A stretch of DNA of 64,000 bases from JADJPO01 sp963825645. Its GTDB lineage: Bacteria > Actinomycetota > Actinomycetes > Actinomycetales > Kineosporiaceae. Numbering within the stretch: the first letter of the stretch is position 1; each line of letters starts with the position of its first letter. The DNA lies in NCBI GenBank assembly GCA_963825645.1, contig CAWGTT010000001.1, positions 434,001 to 498,000 on the forward strand, read 5' to 3'. The position numbers and the translations under genes were made by a program. Under the pieces are notes generated by a model. It did not search any database, was not told the DNA's origin, and saw nothing but the letters and a program-made list of their open reading frames with translations. Below, piece after piece: positions 7,445 through 15,941 of this stretch.

Positions 7445-8667
7445 GACTCACCCGAGCTGATCGCCGCCATCACCTGGTCACCGACGTGCTCGGCGATCGC
7501 CAGCGAGGAGGTAGCGGCCGGCGACGGCGCGTTGCGCAGCGCGGTGACCTTGCCGAGATGGTTGATCCGGAAGTCGTCGACCAGAGAACCGTCCCGGTCC
7601 ACGGCCTGAGCGCGCACACCTGCCGGGGCCGCCACCACATCGTCCGCGCCGACCTCGGGCACATACCTGCGCGCCCGAGCCATGTACACGCGGCGGGATG
7701 CGGAGCCGGCCATCTCCTCCACGCCCATCTTCCAGTGCTTGCGCGCCAGCACCCGAAAGCCAGGCCAGGCCAGGGTGTCCTTCAGCTCGGTGATCGAGAC
7801 GTTCCTGCGTTCGTAGCCCTCCCGCGCCAAGGCGAGGACGGCGTTCGGCCCGACGTCGACCCGTCCGTCCACCCGCTTGGTGAAGTGGACGCCGAGGAAC
7901 GGGTAGTCGGGGTCGGGCACGGGGTAGATCAGCCCGTTGACCAGCGAGGTGCGCTCAGGGGTCAGCGTGTAGTACTCGCCGCGGAACGGGACGATGGCCG
8001 GCTCGGCGTCGTCCCCGGCCCACCGGGCCACGACGTCGGACTGCAGGCCGGCGCAGATCACCAGCCGGTCGAAGGTGAGCAGCTCGTGCGGCGTGTGCAC
8101 GTCGACCACCCCGGCCCGCTGCACGATCCGGGTCGCCGGCGTGCTGAGGCGCACGGAGCCGCCGGCCTTCACCACGTCGTCCGCGTAGGCCTGCGTCACG
8201 GCCACGAAGTCGGTGATCGCGGTATGGGGGGAGTGCAGCGCCTCGACCCCGGTGGCATGCGGCTCCAGCTCACGGATCCCGGCAGCGTCCACCGACCGCA
8301 GGTCCGGTACGCCGTTCTCGGTGGCCCGCTGCCGGATCCGCTCCAGCGCGCCGCGCTCGGAGTCGTCGACCGCGACGACCAGCTTGCCGCACTCGTCGTA
8401 GGGCAGGTCCCGCTCGGCGCAGTACTCCTTGAGCATCGACATGCCCCGCCGGCACAGCGTGGCCTTGAGCGAGCCCGGGGGGTAGTAGAGCCCGGCGTGC
8501 ACGACCCCGCTGTTGTGGCCGGTCTGGTGGGCGGCGACGCGGTTCTCCTTGTCCAGCACCGTCACCTCGGCACCGGGCATCAGCTCGGTCAGCCTCCGGG
8601 CCACCGCCAGCCCGAGGATGCCGGCTCCGATCACACCGACCCGGTCGCGGGATCGCTCACTGGACAC
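7441..8667 (-). CDS. lhgO: L-2-hydroxyglutarate oxidase/dehydrogenase
   Basis: The 408-residue flavoprotein has the FAD-binding GXGXXG (GVIGAGILGLAVAR) at the N-terminus and the family hallmark HQTGHNSGVVHAGLYYPPGS, then GVHFTKRVDGRVDVGPNA and a C-terminal DFRI/NAPSPAATSS block. LhgO oxidises L-2-hydroxyglutarate to 2-oxoglutarate, removing a by-product of central metabolism and delivering electrons to the membrane. GTG 8667 is chosen because GGAGG (8676-8680 on this strand) lies 8 bases upstream; a TTG at 8691 would add 8 residues. It is first in an operon with the TrpRS-like gene. Confidence 0.88.
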   Translation of the reverse strand: MSSERSRDRVGVIGAGILGLAVARRLTELMPGAEVTVLDKENRVAAHQTGHNSGVVHAGLYYPPGSLKATLCRRGMSMLKEYCAERDLPYDECGKLVVAVDDSERGALERIRQRATENGVPDLRSVDAAGIRELEPHATGVEALHSPHTAITDFVAVTQAYADDVVKAGGSVRLSTPATRIVQRAGVVDVHTPHELLTFDRLVICAGLQSDVVARWAGDDAEPAIVPFRGEYYTLTPERTSLVNGLIYPVPDPDYPFLGVHFTKRVDGRVDVGPNAVLALAREGYERRNVSITELKDTLAWPGFRVLARKHWKMGVEEMAGSASRRVYMARARRYVPEVGADDVVAAPAGVRAQAVDRDGSLVDDFRINHLGKVTALRNAPSPAATSSLAIAEHVGDQVMAAISSGES

Positions 8668-8809
8668 GCTGGTTTCCTCCGAGGCTGGCAAGGACAGTAC
8701 AGATGGCTGACGCGGCTGGTTCGCACGCGCCGCCTCACCCGACTATCTCGCACCTTTCGCCTACCCGTCGCCTTGACAAGCCCACCCGCGCCGTCCGGCC
8801 GGTTCCACC

Positions 8810-10330
8810 TCACGCGGTCGGCGTAGCGCGCAGCACCTCGATCGTGGCCAGCGTCTCGTCGGCCGCGTAGGCGATCCGGGCCCCGTCGGCCTTGGCCTCG
8901 CTCAGCGCGGTCAGGGCCTCTTGGCCGATCCGCTCGCCGGGCGCAAGCACCGGCACACCGGGTGGGTACGGGGCGATCACCTCGGCGCACACCCGGCCGG
9001 CCGCCTGCGCCCAGGCGACGCGTTCGGTATCGGCGAAGAACGCCTCCCGGGGGCTGACCACCTGCTCGGGCTCGACCGTCCAGGCGGGGTGCGGGGACGG
9101 CGCCCGGGCGGGTCCGCAGTGCCGTCGCAGCGAGGCGGCCAGCGCCTCCAGCAGCGTTGCGAGGCTCTGCGCGTCGTCCGCCATGGTCACCATGGGGACC
9201 AGCAGGTCTCGATCGGCCATCTCGACCGGCACCCCGGCGGCGTCCAGGTCGTCGCCCACCACCCGGCCGTGAGCGCCGGTTCCGGCCGGCAGCAGCACCA
9301 GCTTGGCCGGGTCGAACCGGATCGGCGCCGGCGCATCCGGGCCCACTCGGCGTGCAGGGCCGGCGGGGCCGGTCCAGCAGGTCAGGCCTGGCACGCGCGA
9401 CGGCCCGCCGGGCACGGTCAACGCGGTCCGGGCCTCGGCGACCAGGTCGACCAGGTCGCCGGCGAGCTGCTCGCCCCGTGCGGCGATCAGTGCGCGGGAG
9501 CCGTCGAGGCTGGCCAGGATCATCCCGGACGGCGACGTGGTGCGGCTCGCCTCCAGGGCCCGGCGCAGCCGAGCGCCGTCGAGCAGCCCGCCGGCGGCCC
9601 GGGTGCGGGCCAGAACGTAGGCGCCCTGGTTGGCCGCCAACAGGCTCTTGTGGGCGCTGGTCACCACCGCGTCCGCCCCCGCCGCCAGCGGGTGCGTCGG
9701 CAGGTCGGGATGCAGCCCGAAGTGGGCGCCCCAGGCGGCGTCCACCACCAGAGGAACTCCGGCGTCGTGGGCCACGGCGGCCAGGCCGGGCAGGTCGCCG
9801 CATACGCCCACGTAGGAGGGGTCGGTGACCATGACCGCACAGGCGCCGGGGTGCGCCGCCAGGGCTGCCCGGACGGCGCCCGGTTCGACCGCCATCGGCA
9901 GGCCGGTGTCCTCCTCGAGCCGTGGCCGAACCCAGACCGGCACCAGTCCGGCCAGCACCAGGCCGAGCAACATCGACCGGTGCAGGGTGCGGGAGACGAC
10001 GACCTCGTCTCCCGGTCGGCCGACCGCCAGCGCCAGGGTCTGGTTGCCGTGGGTGGCTCCGCCGACCGAGAAGGCGCACCAGTCGGCGCCGTAGAAGTCC
10101 GCCGCGCGACTCTCGGCGTCGGCGAGCAGCGCGTCGGCGTGCCGGATCGGGGCCAGGCCGCCGTACAGCGGCAGATCGCCGGCCACCACGTCGCCGGTCA
10201 GATCGGTGCGGTGCTTGTGGCCGGGCACTGTGAACGGCCGGAACCGCCCGGCGGCGAGCCGGTCCTGCCCCTGGTACCAGGCCTGCAGCAGCGGCGCGTC
10301 GGCCACCCAGTCAGCGCGTGAGGTCACCAC
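8810..10330 (-). CDS. Orn/Lys/Arg decarboxylase family PLP enzyme
   Basis: This 506-residue fold-type I PLP enzyme has FTVPGHKHRTDLTGD near the N-terminus, the VGGATHGN phosphate-binding turn, MVTDPSYVGVCGDLPG, the aspartate of VVDAAWGAHFG and the Schiff-base lysine in TSAHKSL. The order matches the bacterial Orn/Lys/Arg decarboxylase major domain; the C-terminal domain has PYPPGVPVLAPGERI. Likely reaction is decarboxylation of a basic amino acid to a diamine; the substrate cannot be decided. Two GTG codons are adjacent at the start. It lies downstream of the histidine kinase with 30 bases between. Confidence 0.83.
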   Translation of the reverse strand: MVTSRADWVADAPLLQAWYQGQDRLAAGRFRPFTVPGHKHRTDLTGDVVAGDLPLYGGLAPIRHADALLADAESRAADFYGADWCAFSVGGATHGNQTLALAVGRPGDEVVVSRTLHRSMLLGLVLAGLVPVWVRPRLEEDTGLPMAVEPGAVRAALAAHPGACAVMVTDPSYVGVCGDLPGLAAVAHDAGVPLVVDAAWGAHFGLHPDLPTHPLAAGADAVVTSAHKSLLAANQGAYVLARTRAAGGLLDGARLRRALEASRTTSPSGMILASLDGSRALIAARGEQLAGDLVDLVAEARTALTVPGGPSRVPGLTCWTGPAGPARRVGPDAPAPIRFDPAKLVLLPAGTGAHGRVVGDDLDAAGVPVEMADRDLLVPMVTMADDAQSLATLLEALAASLRRHCGPARAPSPHPAWTVEPEQVVSPREAFFADTERVAWAQAAGRVCAEVIAPYPPGVPVLAPGERIGQEALTALSEAKADGARIAYAADETLATIEVLRATPTA

Positions 10331-10360
10331 GACGTCATAGCAGAGCGCAGCGCGCCGAGG

Positions 10361-12661
10361 TCAGGGCACCTGAACCCGGTCGCGGACGTCGAGTACCTGC
10401 CGGACCGTGCTCTGGGCCTCGAACTCCACGAGGAGGCTGTCCTCATCGCAGGTGATTCGTGACCGGACCGCCGGCATCGTCGCAGCGAGCCGGCGCAGGG
10501 CCCGCGCGACCTGGTTCAGCCCGGGGCCGACGGCGCTCAGCGTGCTCTCGGCGAGTCCGGCGTCCGGGCGCCACAGCGCGCGAACCCGGGTCCCTGGCGG
10601 GGCGAGCGCCAGCAGCTCGGCGAGCAGGTTCCGGTAGCCGTCGACGCCGCCTGATCCCGTCGCGTCGCCGCCGTCTGGGCGGCCGCCGCGCGCCTCGACC
10701 CGCGTCGAGACGACGTCGACCCGGACGCCGCGGGCCCGCGACGCGCTCAGCGCGGTGACCAGCGGGCCGTCCAGGAGGTCCGGTGCGCCCAGATGGTCGC
10801 GGGTGGCCGCCTCGAGCCGGCTGAGCCGCCCGGCCTGGGCCGGGGTCAGCTCCTGGCGGGTGACGATGAGCTCGAGCGCCGGCCCGACTGCGTCGGCCAG
10901 CGCGGCGACCCGCCGGCCGGCCTCCTGGGAGCGCTCCTCGTCAACGGCGATCGCCCGTCGCAGCCGCGCGTCGTCCTCGCCCGCCTCGCTGACCTGCCTC
11001 CAGGCGCGGTCGAGGGCGCGGCGGGCCAGACGGCCGGCGACGCTGGCAGCGACCAGCACCGGCACCGGTCCGGCCAGACAGGCCCACGCCGGGAACCCGG
11101 TCAGTGTGTCGACCGCCACGACGGCCAGCGTGACCAGGCCCACGAGGAACAACCCGACGCCGGAGGCGAACCGGAAGGACATCGCCGCGATCGCCGGAGT
11201 CATGGCGCCGACATACCAGTAGCGCCAGTCATGCGCCGCTCCGGGCGCGGTGTTGGCGGCCATCACGGCGGCCGTGACCGTCAGCACGAGCGCGGGCATC
11301 CGCCAGCTGCGCACCGTGGGAGCGGCGAACGCGACCATCGCGGTCGCCGCGGCGATCGAGATCATGCCGGCCACCGCGAGACTCAGGTGCCGCCCCTGGC
11401 TCCACTGCGCTCGGCCCATCAGGACGTCGACCACCATCACCAGCGCACCGAGGAACATCACCGGCGCGAACGTGCGCGTCCGCCACTGGGTGGCCGCCTG
11501 GTCCGGGCCCGCCGTCGGTGTCTGCCAGGTCAGCTGGACCGCCGTGCCCGCGCCGGACACGCTGGTGATCTCGGCGGTGCCGCCGACCGCGCGCATCCGG
11601 GCCAGGATGCTGGTGCGCAGCCCGTCGCCGAACAGCTCGGGCCGGGCGACGAACCCACGGCCGGGGTCGTGCACCGTGATGCTCGCCCGGTGCTCGCGCA
11701 GGGTGCCGATCACCGAGACCTTGCGCTGGTTCGAGTGCCGGGCCACGTTGGTCAGCGCCTCGCAGACCGCCTCGACGATCGCCGAGCCGGCCTCCGGATC
11801 GCCCACCTGTCCGTCGATCTGGACGGTGATGTCGAGCCCGAGCTGGTCGGCGTGCCGCTGCCAGGTGGTGGCCGGCGACTGCGCGGTGGGCACCGGGTCG
11901 CCGCGGAAGGCGGCCAGCGCGGCGATCGCCAGCTCGCGGGCCGCTTCGGGCACCGTCCCGTCGGGGCTGCGGCTGGCGATCCGCAGCGCGCCGAGCACCT
12001 TGTCGTGGAGCAGGCCGTCCCAGCGCTCGCGTTCGTAGCTGCGCCGGGCGGCCCGCCACTTCTGTTCCTCGAGCCGGCGGACGTCGTCCACGGCGTGGAT
12101 CACCGTCCCACCGGCTTTGCGCAGCACGTCGACGCAGGCGGCGGCCAGCCCCCCGCTGAGGGCGAGCAGGCAGGCCTCGCCGAGCGCCTGGGACCAGCCG
12201 AGGTAGGGGGCCCGGATCGAGGCCACGACGGCGGCGAACGGCGGCGCCACCAGCAGGGCCACCCGCACGCTGAACACCGCGGAGATGCACATGCCGGCGC
12301 CGAGCACATGCAGCAACGGTGGGTAGGCCACGGGATCCTCGCCGATGGCCCACGGGTGTACCGCGACCACCAGCCAGCACAGCGCGGCCAGCAGCCGCAG
12401 CGGCATGACGGCGTTGCGTCCCCGAACGCTCAGCCACAGCGCCCGGGCCAGCAAGCCGGCGATGCCGGTCAGCGCACCGAGCGCGAAGCCGGGCCGGTAC
12501 GCGCCGGGGTTCGCCACCGCCCGCGCGACGGACAACGGCAGGCTGGCGGCGACCAGCCCGCAGGCCACCCAGTACAGGGCGTGACGGACCACCACCTCGT
12601 GCGGCTGGATGGCGCTGGGCGAGACGGCGTGGCGCCGGAACGGGATCGCTGCGGCGAACAT
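10361..12661 (-). CDS. Membrane histidine kinase with two sensor/kinase-like halves
   Basis: A 766-residue protein. Residues 1-190 hold about six membrane helices. A NarL-partner type dimerisation segment follows with WDGLLHDKVLGAL, its His being the likely phosphate acceptor, then an HATPase_c domain (N box EALTNVARHSN, G1 DPGRGF, G2 GDGLRTSILARM). A second cluster of helices spans about 390-545. The C-terminal 200 residues resemble a second kinase module (EERSQEAGRRVAALADAVG) without a phosphoacceptor His or ATP-binding boxes. It starts 5 bases after the response regulator stop. Signal unknown. Confidence 0.82.
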   Translation of the reverse strand: MFAAAIPFRRHAVSPSAIQPHEVVVRHALYWVACGLVAASLPLSVARAVANPGAYRPGFALGALTGIAGLLARALWLSVRGRNAVMPLRLLAALCWLVVAVHPWAIGEDPVAYPPLLHVLGAGMCISAVFSVRVALLVAPPFAAVVASIRAPYLGWSQALGEACLLALSGGLAAACVDVLRKAGGTVIHAVDDVRRLEEQKWRAARRSYERERWDGLLHDKVLGALRIASRSPDGTVPEAARELAIAALAAFRGDPVPTAQSPATTWQRHADQLGLDITVQIDGQVGDPEAGSAIVEAVCEALTNVARHSNQRKVSVIGTLREHRASITVHDPGRGFVARPELFGDGLRTSILARMRAVGGTAEITSVSGAGTAVQLTWQTPTAGPDQAATQWRTRTFAPVMFLGALVMVVDVLMGRAQWSQGRHLSLAVAGMISIAAATAMVAFAAPTVRSWRMPALVLTVTAAVMAANTAPGAAHDWRYWYVGAMTPAIAAMSFRFASGVGLFLVGLVTLAVVAVDTLTGFPAWACLAGPVPVLVAASVAGRLARRALDRAWRQVSEAGEDDARLRRAIAVDEERSQEAGRRVAALADAVGPALELIVTRQELTPAQAGRLSRLEAATRDHLGAPDLLDGPLVTALSASRARGVRVDVVSTRVEARGGRPDGGDATGSGGVDGYRNLLAELLALAPPGTRVRALWRPDAGLAESTLSAVGPGLNQVARALRRLAATMPAVRSRITCDEDSLLVEFEAQSTVRQVLDVRDRVQVP

Positions 12662-12666
12662 CGGCG

Positions 12667-13317
12667 TCAGGGATCGGCCGGGTTGGGGAGTAGGCCGTCC
12701 TCGACGGCCCGCACGTACAGGTCGGTCTTCGTCGGCGCCGGACGACCGGCACGCAGGTACTTCTCCCGCACCCGGGACAGGTACTCCTTGGCGGTCTCCT
12801 CGGCAATGCCGACCCGGCGGGCCACCGACTTCATCGGCAGCCCGGCTGCGTACAACTTGAGCACCTCGGCCTCGCGCGGCGCCAGCTCGGGCACCCGACC
12901 GTCCGTGATCGCCGAGACGGCAGCAGCCCAGTCAGCACTCAGAAAGGGCTCGCCGCCCGCCGCCACCTGCACCGCCTTGGCGAGGACACTGGGGTCGTCG
13001 TGCTTGTCGACCATGCCCAGCGCCCCGGCCAGGAAGCACCGGCCGAGGACGGCGGGCCGGCGCTCCTGGGTGTAGAGCAGCACCTTCCAGCCGTGCTCGG
13101 TCAGGCGGGCCACATTCGCCTCGGGCTCGCTCTCGTCGTCCAGCCGGACGTCGAGCAGCACGACGTCCAGGCAGCGGTCGCCGGCCATCAGCTCATCGAC
13201 GGTGACGGCGGAGGAACAGATCACGTTCAGGTCGAGCTGGCCGGCCAGCTCGGCGGCCACCCCGGCCGACATCAGCGGATGGTCATCGACCACCCCTACC
13301 CGAAGCGTCCCCCTCAT
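12667..13317 (-). CDS. NarL/FixJ-family response regulator
   Basis: The 216-residue regulator has a receiver domain (VGVVDDHPLMSAGV with the acidic pair, phospho-Asp in VVLLDVRLDD, Lys in LGMVDKHD) and a C-terminal LuxR-type HTH (LAPREAEVLKLYAAGLPMKSVARRVGIAEETAKEYLSRV, cited here only as the helix-turn-helix region, residues about 146-185). ATG 13317 is chosen over upstream alternatives because the receiver fold begins at once and six Gs and a GACGAT box precede it. It is the first gene of the pair and its partner is the kinase 5 bases downstream. Confidence 0.87.
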   Translation of the reverse strand: MRGTLRVGVVDDHPLMSAGVAAELAGQLDLNVICSSAVTVDELMAGDRCLDVVLLDVRLDDESEPEANVARLTEHGWKVLLYTQERRPAVLGRCFLAGALGMVDKHDDPSVLAKAVQVAAGGEPFLSADWAAAVSAITDGRVPELAPREAEVLKLYAAGLPMKSVARRVGIAEETAKEYLSRVREKYLRAGRPAPTKTDLYVRAVEDGLLPNPADP

Positions 13318-13323
13318 CCCCCC

Positions 13324-13329
13324 ATCGTC
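13324..13329 (-). promoter_or_regulatory. Leaderless-type -10 box (GACGAT) of the response regulator
   Basis: GACGAT lies 6 bases before ATG 13317. The intervening GGGGGG could instead act as a ribosome binding site. Confidence 0.35.
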
Positions 13330-13482
13330 GCAGCGGTGAGCGAGTGTCACAGCGTGTGTCCGCGCACACTGTCCCCCAAGGGTGGGACTGCCGTGGGGAC
13401 GTGAGCTCGGAGATGCTGGCCTCAGCGCCACGCTGGGCCGGGAGGGAGGCCCGGCGTGGCCTCGCCGTCTCGGGAGGGGACC

Positions 13483-14172
13483 CTACGAGTGGGCCGGCGT
13501 CTCTTGGCCGGCGTGCGGGCGCCCGGCGGCCCTCCCGCTGACTATGGGCACCAGGCTCATGCTGATCACGACAGGCTCGCCGGCGGACGGCTGCGACAAC
13601 CGGACCAGCCCCGCCTGCACCGACACATCGCCCTGCCGCCACGCTGCCCCGAGCGCTCCGGACGCCGGTTCGGACGGCGCCGAAGCGGACAGCACGAGCC
13701 GGCCGTCCCAGCGCGAGTGTGCCCCGCTGAGCAGCTCGTGCATCGCCCGGTCGAGGTGGCCGGCGCTCGCCGGGGTGAACAGGTGGCGCGGGTCGCCACC
13801 GGCTGTCCCGCCGACCGCATCGGCGAGGTCGGTGAACGCCGCGTTCGTCTGGCGCAGGATGCCGCGGCCATCAGGCTGCGCCTCGAGCAGGGCCAGCGCG
13901 GTCCGGTCGTGCTGCAGGACGGTGCGGTGGTCGGCCTGACCCAGCGTGGCGTGGAACGGCGTCGGCACCGGGACCGCCAGCCCTTCCTCCAGGTTGAGCA
14001 AGGTACGAAGTGCCAATGGCAAGAGGCAGGCGATCACCACCGCCAGGTGCGCCGGCGTCAACCGGGTCCACGGCCAGAAGGCCGTCGCCGCCCCGCCGGC
14101 GCAGGCCAGTAGCTCAGGTGGGGCGAGTCGCCACCGGCGGCTCCTGGTGAGCACCGCCGTGGTTGCGGCCAT
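13483..14172 (-). CDS. Small membrane protein with a PAS-like domain
   Basis: The 229-residue product has two hydrophobic segments (about 18-32 and 38-55), then a soluble region. That region contains ALLEAQPDGRGILRQTNAAFTDL, the N-terminal pattern of a PAS fold, and HLFTPASAGHLDRAMHELL, a PAS helical connector. It probably senses a ligand or relays a signal beside the two-component pair, although no output domain is present. ATG 14172 follows GGAG at a good distance; a longer frame to 14340 would read through the 35-bp palindrome. Confidence 0.6.
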   Translation of the reverse strand: MAATTAVLTRSRRWRLAPPELLACAGGAATAFWPWTRLTPAHLAVVIACLLPLALRTLLNLEEGLAVPVPTPFHATLGQADHRTVLQHDRTALALLEAQPDGRGILRQTNAAFTDLADAVGGTAGGDPRHLFTPASAGHLDRAMHELLSGAHSRWDGRLVLSASAPSEPASGALGAAWRQGDVSVQAGLVRLSQPSAGEPVVISMSLVPIVSGRAAGRPHAGQETPAHS

Positions 14173-14263
14173 GGCCGACTCCTTCGGGCTCGGCGGCACG
14201 GGCCGAACGGTGTGCAGTAGATCTGGCTGGTGCGGTTGTCGACGGCCGCTCACATGATCTTGA

Positions 14264-14338
14264 GTCCACGACATGGGCACAACGTCACGCCGTGCCCGTC
14301 TAGCGGGCACGGCGTGACGTTGTGCCCATGTCGTGGAC
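14264..14338. repeat. 35-bp perfect inverted repeat carrying a 23-mer
   Basis: Arms 14264-14298 and 14304-14338 are perfect reverse complements around TCTAG. The inner 23 bases of each arm (GGGCAC, GGCGTGACGTT, GTGCCC) recur as another inverted pair at 23682-23734. The site lies between divergent genes, which argues against a plain terminator. Confidence 0.9.
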
Positions 14339-14368
14339 ACCGGCCTGTTCCAGGTCGGCCGGGCTGCC

Positions 14369-14374
14369 TACCCT
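14369..14374 (+). promoter_or_regulatory. Leaderless-type -10 box (TACCCT) of the FAD oxidase
   Basis: TACCCT ends 6 bases before GTG 14381, with no ribosome binding site between. Confidence 0.55.
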
Positions 14375-14380
14375 GAGCGG

Positions 14381-15790
14381 GTGACCCCTTCGACGGGCGG
14401 GTCGGACCCGCGGTCAACCGTCCTCCAGGCGCTATCTGACGGCCTTCCCGCGCAGGTGCTGGTCACCGACCCCGACCGGCTGGAGAGCTACCGCTACGAC
14501 CGGGCCGTGTTCTGCCCAGCCGGGGTACCGCTGGTCGCGGTGCTGGCCCGGTGCACGGCGCATGTGCAGCACGCCCTGCGGGTGGCGAGCCGCTACGCGG
14601 TTCCCGTCGTGCCACAGGGGGCCCGCAGCGGGCTGTCCGGCGCGGCCAACGCCATCGACGGCTGCATCGTGCTGAGCACGGAGCGGATGGACGCCATACT
14701 CGAGATCGACGTGGCGAACCGCCTCGTGGTTACCCAGCCCGGTGTCTTCAACGCTGATCTGTCCGCCGCCGTGGCGGCACAGGGGCTGTTCTACCCGCCC
14801 GATCCGTCCAGCTGGGAGTTCTGCTCGATCGGCGGCAACCTGGCCACGAACTCCGGCGGGCTGTGTTGCGTGAAGTACGGCGTCACCACCGACTACGTGC
14901 TCGGGCTCGAGGTCGTTCTCGCCTCCGGAGAGGTGATGCGGACCGGCCGGCGCACGGTCAAGGGTGTGGTCGGCTACGACCTGACCCGGTTACTCGTGGG
15001 CAGCGAGGGCACTCTGGCAGTGATCACCGAGGCCACCTTGATGCTGCGACCGGCCGCGCATCGTCCGCGCACGGGTGCAGCCTTGTTCCCCAGCATCCGA
15101 GCGGCGGCTGACACGGTGAGCGCCGTGATCGCTGCGGGGCTGGTGCCGAGCCTGCTGGAGATCATGGACCAGACCTCGGTGCGGGCCGCCAGCGCTCACC
15201 TGCGCGCCGATCTGCCGCAGGACTGCGCCGCGATGCTGATCTGGCAGAGCGACGGCGACGCGGGTGCGGCCTGGGATCTGGTGCAGACCATCGCCGTCCT
15301 GGCCAGGGAACAGGGCGGCGAGGTGATCGAGGCGGACGACTCGGCTGAGGCCGAGCTTCTGCTGGCGGCGCGGCGCAGCGTGCTGACCGCGCTCGAGGCC
15401 ATGGGCGCGACCCTGATCGACGATGTCTGCGTCCCGCGCACCCGACTGGGCGACCTGATCGAGGGCGTCCAGCAGATCGCCCGCGCCGCGGGACTGGTCA
15501 TCGGGGTGGTCGGTCACGCCGGCGATGGCAACATGCATCCCACAGTCGTGTTCGACGCGGAGGATGAGGACGCCGTCCGGCGGGCTCGCGCGGCCTACGG
15601 CGAGGTGATGGACCTGGGCCTGGCGCTCGGCGGCACGATCAGCGGCGAGCACGGGATCGGGGTGCTCAAGCGGGACTGGCTGGTCGACGAGCTCGGCGAG
15701 GTCAACCTGGGAGTGCAGCGGGCCGTCAAGGCGGCGCTGGACCCGGCCGGCATCCTCAACCCCGGCAAGGTCTTCACCGTCTCGGGGTGA
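14381..15790 (+). CDS. FAD-linked oxidase, glycolate oxidase GlcD-like
   Basis: The 469-residue protein carries a PCMH-type FAD domain (VPVVPQGARSGLSGAANAI, then SIGGNLATNSGG and GRRTVKGVVGYDLTRLLVGSEGTLAVIT) and a FAD-oxidase C-terminal domain with the metal/substrate residues GHAGDGNMHP and SGEHGIGVLKRDWL. The closest pattern is the GlcD subunit of glycolate oxidase or D-lactate dehydrogenase, which oxidises a 2-hydroxy acid. No GlcE or GlcF subunit is adjacent, so it may act alone or with another electron acceptor. Start chosen by the promoter box and the family N-terminus. Confidence 0.85.
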   Translation: MTPSTGGSDPRSTVLQALSDGLPAQVLVTDPDRLESYRYDRAVFCPAGVPLVAVLARCTAHVQHALRVASRYAVPVVPQGARSGLSGAANAIDGCIVLSTERMDAILEIDVANRLVVTQPGVFNADLSAAVAAQGLFYPPDPSSWEFCSIGGNLATNSGGLCCVKYGVTTDYVLGLEVVLASGEVMRTGRRTVKGVVGYDLTRLLVGSEGTLAVITEATLMLRPAAHRPRTGAALFPSIRAAADTVSAVIAAGLVPSLLEIMDQTSVRAASAHLRADLPQDCAAMLIWQSDGDAGAAWDLVQTIAVLAREQGGEVIEADDSAEAELLLAARRSVLTALEAMGATLIDDVCVPRTRLGDLIEGVQQIARAAGLVIGVVGHAGDGNMHPTVVFDAEDEDAVRRARAAYGEVMDLGLALGGTISGEHGIGVLKRDWLVDELGEVNLGVQRAVKAALDPAGILNPGKVFTVSG

Positions 15791-15929
15791 GGGACGAAAC
15801 CGTCATAGACAGCATCCCGCGGTCCAAATCAGGACTGAAGATCACCTCTTGGTCACTCAGAGCAGAGATCGCGACACGCTCTGATAAGAAAATTTCGGTC
15901 CAAACATGTGCGGAGCGCAATCGACATGG

Positions 15930-15935
15930 CACTCT
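15930..15935 (+). promoter_or_regulatory. Leaderless-type -10 box (CACTCT) of the GGDEF gene
   Basis: CACTCT ends 6 bases before ATG 15942. The preceding 150 bases are unusually A/T-rich for this window (GATAAGAAAATTTC near 15882). Confidence 0.45.
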
Positions 15936-15941
15936 GAGCGC

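Noticed and set aside
10793..13075. Long open frame opposite the kinase and response regulator
   Set aside because: It is a GC-rich antisense shadow of two well-supported genes. Its product is Gly/Arg/Asp/His-rich without recognisable domains.
14173..14340. Extended N-terminus of the PAS-like gene across the 35-bp palindrome
   Set aside because: The extension is Arg/His/Pro-rich and generated by the palindrome. ATG 14172 has GGAG and is followed directly by the membrane helices.
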